NCBI GenBank assembly: GCA_903873585.1
Contig: CAIQOV010000033.1
Span: forward strand, 46,230 to 110,229
DNA: 64,000 nucleotides
Direction of reading: 5' to 3'
DNA from: an uncultured Rhodobacterales bacterium
Lineage (GTDB): Bacteria; Pseudomonadota; Alphaproteobacteria; Rhodobacterales; Rhodobacteraceae
The notes below the pieces were generated by a model. It was not told the origin of the DNA and did not search any database. It saw only the letters and a list, made by a program, of their open reading frames with translations. The position numbers and the translations under genes were made by a program. Shown in pieces: positions 60,920 through 64,000 of this stretch. Every line of letters starts with the position of its first letter. Position 1 is the stretch's first letter.

Positions 60920-61662
60920 GATATGAACTTCTCACCCCGCACCACTTGCGCCAAGCCATCGCGGATAACACGCCACTGGTCATGGCGATTGGTGTGCAAG
61001 AATACCACGGCGAGCATCTGCCCCTTGGGGTTGACCTGTTGGCCGTCACCCGCTGCCTTGACCGACTAGAGGCCCAAGCCCCTCAAAGCCTGATCATCCT
61101 GCCCGCCTTTGCTTACGGTGCGGCCAGCCATGCCGTGGCAGGCCCCAAAAGCGGATCGCTGCATGTCGATGCGCAAACCCTTTTGCCCATGGTGCAAGCC
61201 CTATTCGCCGCCCTGCTAAAGGTGGGCTTTCGCAACATCCACGGCATCATCCACCACCAGACCGAAAACTTCGCCCAAGGCATGCCGACCGATCTGTCCT
61301 TTCGCCTTGCTGCGCGCCAAGCCGTCTTTGCGCATCTGGAAGCGACCCAAGGCGAAGGCTGGTGGGGTGCGCCCACGATGGAAAGCTATTACGAAGGCCA
61401 TGCCGCAGGCGACAACCCGTTTAACTGGATCCGCATCCATCCGCTGATGCCGCCCGAAGTGGCCGAACACTTCCCCTTTGACCACGCTGGCGAAGGCGAA
61501 ACCGCCCTGATGCTGGCCCTCGCCCCCGAAACGGTGGAAGCGCCCCGCATGGCCGAAAACACCACATGGTACACCCAAACCGCCCCGCGCGCGACCAAAG
61601 CCCAAGGCGAAGCGGGGGTTGCGGTGATTCTGCACCATCTAAAATCTGTCCTCAATCTGTAA
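60916..61662 (+). CDS. Creatininase family protein with altered metal site
   Basis: A 248-residue protein of the creatininase/amidase fold. The N-terminal metal motif is EYHGEHLPLGVD (Glu29, His31, Asp40), matching the Glu-x-His and Asp ligands of the family. The usual NGHxxN box is replaced by HHQTEN at residues 113-118, so one ligand His appears to be Gln. The C-terminal Glu is in GEGETALMLALAPE near residue 196. It ends the BtpA-M42-kinase operon (ATGA overlap). The reaction is unknown; hydrolysis of a lactone, lactam or amidic sugar derivative is possible. Confidence 0.82.
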   Translation: MRYELLTPHHLRQAIADNTPLVMAIGVQEYHGEHLPLGVDLLAVTRCLDRLEAQAPQSLIILPAFAYGAASHAVAGPKSGSLHVDAQTLLPMVQALFAALLKVGFRNIHGIIHHQTENFAQGMPTDLSFRLAARQAVFAHLEATQGEGWWGAPTMESYYEGHAAGDNPFNWIRIHPLMPPEVAEHFPFDHAGEGETALMLALAPETVEAPRMAENTTWYTQTAPRATKAQGEAGVAVILHHLKSVLNL

Positions 61663-61728
61663 CTCTGCGCGCCGACACTTCACGGCAGGTTCGCGGGGGC
61701 ACCCATCAGGGTGACGAGCCTAGCGCAG

Positions 61729-62184
61729 TTAGAGCGGCGGCAGATCAATCACGCCCTTTTTCAGGATAAAGCAGCCATAAGGCCCGCTGTCTGATGTGCG
61801 GATGATGGCAAAAGCACGCTTAGCTCTGTCGTAAAATTCAAAGCGTTCCAGCGGTTCAAGGGCAATCTCGCGCCCTTCAATGCGCGTGCAGGTGGCCTGC
61901 ATATCGGCAAACAGCGGCAGCACCTTGCCCGCATCGCCCACCACCTGCATCCGCGCCACAGGGGCAGGCACAAAGGTGTCGAGTGGCATCAGGCTTAAGA
62001 TCGCCTCTGCCGCCGTCAAAAGGTTGCATCCGGCCATATCGACCAAAGCGCCATAAGTGGTTTCTTTGGCGATTGTCACGGCGGGATGGTTCACATCGCA
62101 AATCACCAGATCGTCGCCGTGGCCCATCAGCATCAGAATATGCACAATCTCGGCACTTAAGCGTTGGTCAATTCCCTTTAGCAT
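61729..62184 (-). CDS. fucU: L-fucose mutarotase FucU (RbsD/FucU family)
   Basis: A 151-residue mutarotase interconverting alpha and beta anomers of a deoxyaldose or ribose. The N-terminus MLKGIDQRLSAEIVHILMLMGHGDDLVICD includes the catalytic His in GHGDD (His22). The C-terminal FEFYDRAKRAFAIIRTSD and GPYGCFILKKGVI are characteristic of FucU, distinguishing it from the slightly shorter RbsD. It lies downstream of the ABC permease genes on the same strand, with two palindromes in between. It strengthens the case for fucose or a fucose-like sugar. Confidence 0.9.
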   Translation of the reverse strand: MLKGIDQRLSAEIVHILMLMGHGDDLVICDVNHPAVTIAKETTYGALVDMAGCNLLTAAEAILSLMPLDTFVPAPVARMQVVGDAGKVLPLFADMQATCTRIEGREIALEPLERFEFYDRAKRAFAIIRTSDSGPYGCFILKKGVIDLPPL

Positions 62185-62196
62185 ATCGCCATCCCC

Positions 62197-62244
62197 CGAA
62201 TTTTCGCCGAAAATTCGAGTCTCCGATTTTTCGGCGAAAAATCG
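62197..62244. repeat. Pair of palindromes of the GATTTTTCG family
   Basis: CGAATTTTCGCC...ATTCG (62197-62217) and CGATTTTTCGGC...AATCG (62224-62244), each a 10-bp hairpin around one base. They lie between the permease stop and fucU and could weaken read-through. Confidence 0.7.
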
Positions 62245-62248
62245 TTCT

Positions 62249-63166
62249 TCACTTCACCGCCCCCGCAGCCATGCCTTTGATGATAAACCGTTCTAGCCCG
62301 ATGCCGATGATGATCAGCGGTAGGATGGCGGCAAAGCTCAGGGCTGCCATCGACCACCAAGAAATCCCCTGCGATCCGGTTTGGCTGGCCACCATCACGG
62401 GCAACGTGTTCGCATAGGTCGATGTCAAAAGGGCGGCAAAGAAATACTCGTTCCATGTCAGCACCAGCGACAAGATCAGCGCGGCCACCATGCCGGGCAG
62501 GGCGATGGGCAGGATGATCGTCAAATAAGCGCCCCAGATCGTCTGGCCATCGACCATCGCGGCCTCTTCCAACTCGGTCGGTATGCCTGCGAACTGGTCG
62601 CGCATGATCCAGATGACGATGGGCAAGACGGAAAGCGTATACAGCAAGATCAAACCCACCTGCGTGTCAAGCAAGGCCAGCTCTTTGTACAGCACCAAGA
62701 AGGGCAAGGCCAAAACTACGGGCGGCAGGATCAACTGGCTCAGAAAGAAAAACGAAATATCGGCATTCTTCATCCACAAGAACTTATAGCTGAACCGGCT
62801 TAGCCCATAGGCCGCCAAACTGCCCAAAGCCACCGCCAGCAGCGAAGAGCTGACAGAGATTACCGCCGAATTGTAGAACCGCCGCAGGAATTCGCCACGC
62901 ACGGTTGAGGGTTCAAATATCGTGCTAGGCGACAGGCCAAGTGATTTCCACCCCAGCCACTTGGGCGTGAAATCCCACCACGGCACAAGACTGCCCTTCA
63001 TCACATCAGGCGCCATCTTGAAAGATGTCGACATCGTCCAATAGATCGGAAACAGCGCGACAATGGCCCAAAAGATCAACAGGCCGTAAATCACCACCCG
63101 CCCCGTCCACCACTTGGCGCGAAAGGATGTGTCGGCGGCGCTGTCGCGAAAGATTTGTGCACTCAT
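62249..63166 (-). CDS. ABC sugar transporter permease (MalG type)
   Basis: A 305-residue inner-membrane permease with six membrane helices. The EAA loop is visible as EEAAMVDGQTIWGAYLTIILPIALPG near residues 195-220, where the ATPase docks. The N-terminal cytosolic part RAKWWTGRVVIYGLLIF and the periplasmic loop with WWDFTPKWLGWKSLGL are typical for the carbohydrate CUT1 subfamily. It follows the other permease gene by one base. The solute-binding protein and ATPase genes are expected beyond the window. It probably imports the sugar degraded by the cluster. Confidence 0.9.
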   Translation of the reverse strand: MSAQIFRDSAADTSFRAKWWTGRVVIYGLLIFWAIVALFPIYWTMSTSFKMAPDVMKGSLVPWWDFTPKWLGWKSLGLSPSTIFEPSTVRGEFLRRFYNSAVISVSSSLLAVALGSLAAYGLSRFSYKFLWMKNADISFFFLSQLILPPVVLALPFLVLYKELALLDTQVGLILLYTLSVLPIVIWIMRDQFAGIPTELEEAAMVDGQTIWGAYLTIILPIALPGMVAALILSLVLTWNEYFFAALLTSTYANTLPVMVASQTGSQGISWWSMAALSFAAILPLIIIGIGLERFIIKGMAAGAVK

Positions 63167-63167
63167 G

Positions 63168-64000
63168 TCAGTAACTCGATTTCATGTAACGATCGGCAGC
63201 TTTCATCAGCAAGGTCATCACCACGATGATGATCACCAGATAGACCATGGCCAACATCGTCCCATAGCCCACATTGGATCGGTCGCGGTACTCGCGGAAG
63301 ATGAAGCTTGTTACCGTATCAGTCGCCCCCCCCGGCCCGCCCGAGGTGACGTTGATCACGATATCGGCCAGCTTCAGCTTGAAGATCAACCGGATCAGCA
63401 CCGAGGTGATGGATACGGGCAGCATCAAGGGGAAGGTCACTTCCCAAAAGGTGCGCCAGCCTGTCGCGCCATCAACCCGTGCCGCCTCTTGCAGCTCTTT
63501 CGGGATGGCCTGCAAACCGGCCAAGATCATGATCATCATGAAGGGAATAAACGTCCACGCATCCATCAGCATGATGGTGGTCTTGGCGATCCAAGGCGAG
63601 GAAAAGAACGATGGTTCTGCCCAGCCCAGATGTTTCATCAGATTGGCAAGCGGGCCAAAGCGGGTTTCCATCATAGATTTGCCAATCATCCAAGACACGG
63701 CCACCGGTGACAGCATCAAGGGCATCAAAAACGCCACGCGGAAGAACTTGCGGCCGCGAATCTCGGCGTTCAGCATCAGGGCCAGTGCAAAGGATACGAC
63801 GTATTCCGGCAAAATCGCCAGCACATACCAGACCATATTCGTCAGCGCGTTCCAGTAGAACGGATCGTTCCACATCTGCACCAAATTCGCCACGCCGTTG
63901 AATTGGCGGCCATCGGGCGAGGACAGGTTCCAGTTGGAAAAGGCGATTATCAGCCCGAACAGCAGCGGAAAGACGGTCAGCGACACCACGAACAGGGCAG
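63168..64000 (-). CDS. ABC sugar transporter permease (MalF type), 5' end beyond the window
   Basis: The C-terminal 277 codons of a CUT1-type permease are visible; the reading frame stays open to the edge at 64000. Helices such as WYVLAILPEYVVSFALALML and IMLMDAWTFIPFMMIMILAGL are clear. The EAA loop is QEAARVDGATGWRTFWEVTFPLMLP, near the C-terminus. It pairs with the MalG-type permease downstream to form the membrane channel. The stop is one base before the next gene's ATG. Confidence 0.9.
   Translation of the reverse strand, partial: ALFVVSLTVFPLLFGLIIAFSNWNLSSPDGRQFNGVANLVQMWNDPFYWNALTNMVWYVLAILPEYVVSFALALMLNAEIRGRKFFRVAFLMPLMLSPVAVSWMIGKSMMETRFGPLANLMKHLGWAEPSFFSSPWIAKTTIMLMDAWTFIPFMMIMILAGLQAIPKELQEAARVDGATGWRTFWEVTFPLMLPVSITSVLIRLIFKLKLADIVINVTSGGPGGATDTVTSFIFREYRDRSNVGYGTMLAMVYLVIIIVVMTLLMKAADRYMKSSY

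Overview
The window looks like chromosome of a Roseobacter-group or other Rhodobacteraceae alphaproteobacterium. The evidence is high GC, the fdxA-carD neighbourhood, an Anbu/alpha-E/ATP-grasp cluster, oligoendopeptidase F and, above all, a complete marine-type methylated-amine pathway. I saw no rRNA, tRNA, CRISPR array, transposase or phage gene. Gene density is high and no stretch over 300 bases lacks a gene.

Region 1 (1-26089) is mostly housekeeping: the end of a probable phosphatidyltransferase, a Gfo/Idh/MocA oxidoreductase, pepF, a DNA-repair exonuclease with a shortened ATP-dependent DNA ligase partner, the Anbu proteasome-like cluster (5869-9797), a SUV3-type RNA helicase, fdxA, carD, cobT, a large proline-rich protein resembling secretion/pilus assembly proteins, metY, an Lrp/LysE divergent pair, an orphan PhnM-like hydrolase and an MFS transporter.

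Region 2 (26270-52056) encodes, gene after gene, the oxidation of trimethylamine to ammonium and one-carbon units. Tmm makes TMAO; Tdm demethylates TMAO to dimethylamine; DmmDABC demethylates dimethylamine to monomethylamine; GmaS makes gamma-glutamylmethylamide; MgsABC makes N-methylglutamate; MgdABCD oxidises it to glutamate. Two APC-type permeases, a truncated haemoglobin sharing an operon with tdm, a GlxA-type regulator and an XRE-cupin regulator sit inside the block. One APC permease is in an operon with three very small membrane proteins, divergent from mgs-gmaS. The known TMAO ABC transporter is not in the window.

Region 3 (52183-64000, running off the end) is a sugar-catabolic cluster: a UxaA-family dehydratase, GntR regulator, sugar isomerase/epimerase, fuconolactonase-like hydrolase, aldo/keto reductase, an SgcQ(BtpA)/SgcX(M42) pair, FGGY kinase, creatininase-like protein, FucU mutarotase and two ABC sugar permeases. 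An almost identical GCTAACATGyTAGTATG element lies at both divergent promoters and probably binds the local GntR protein. The likely substrate is a fucose-like deoxysugar or related aldose, but the combination does not match a pathway I know in full.
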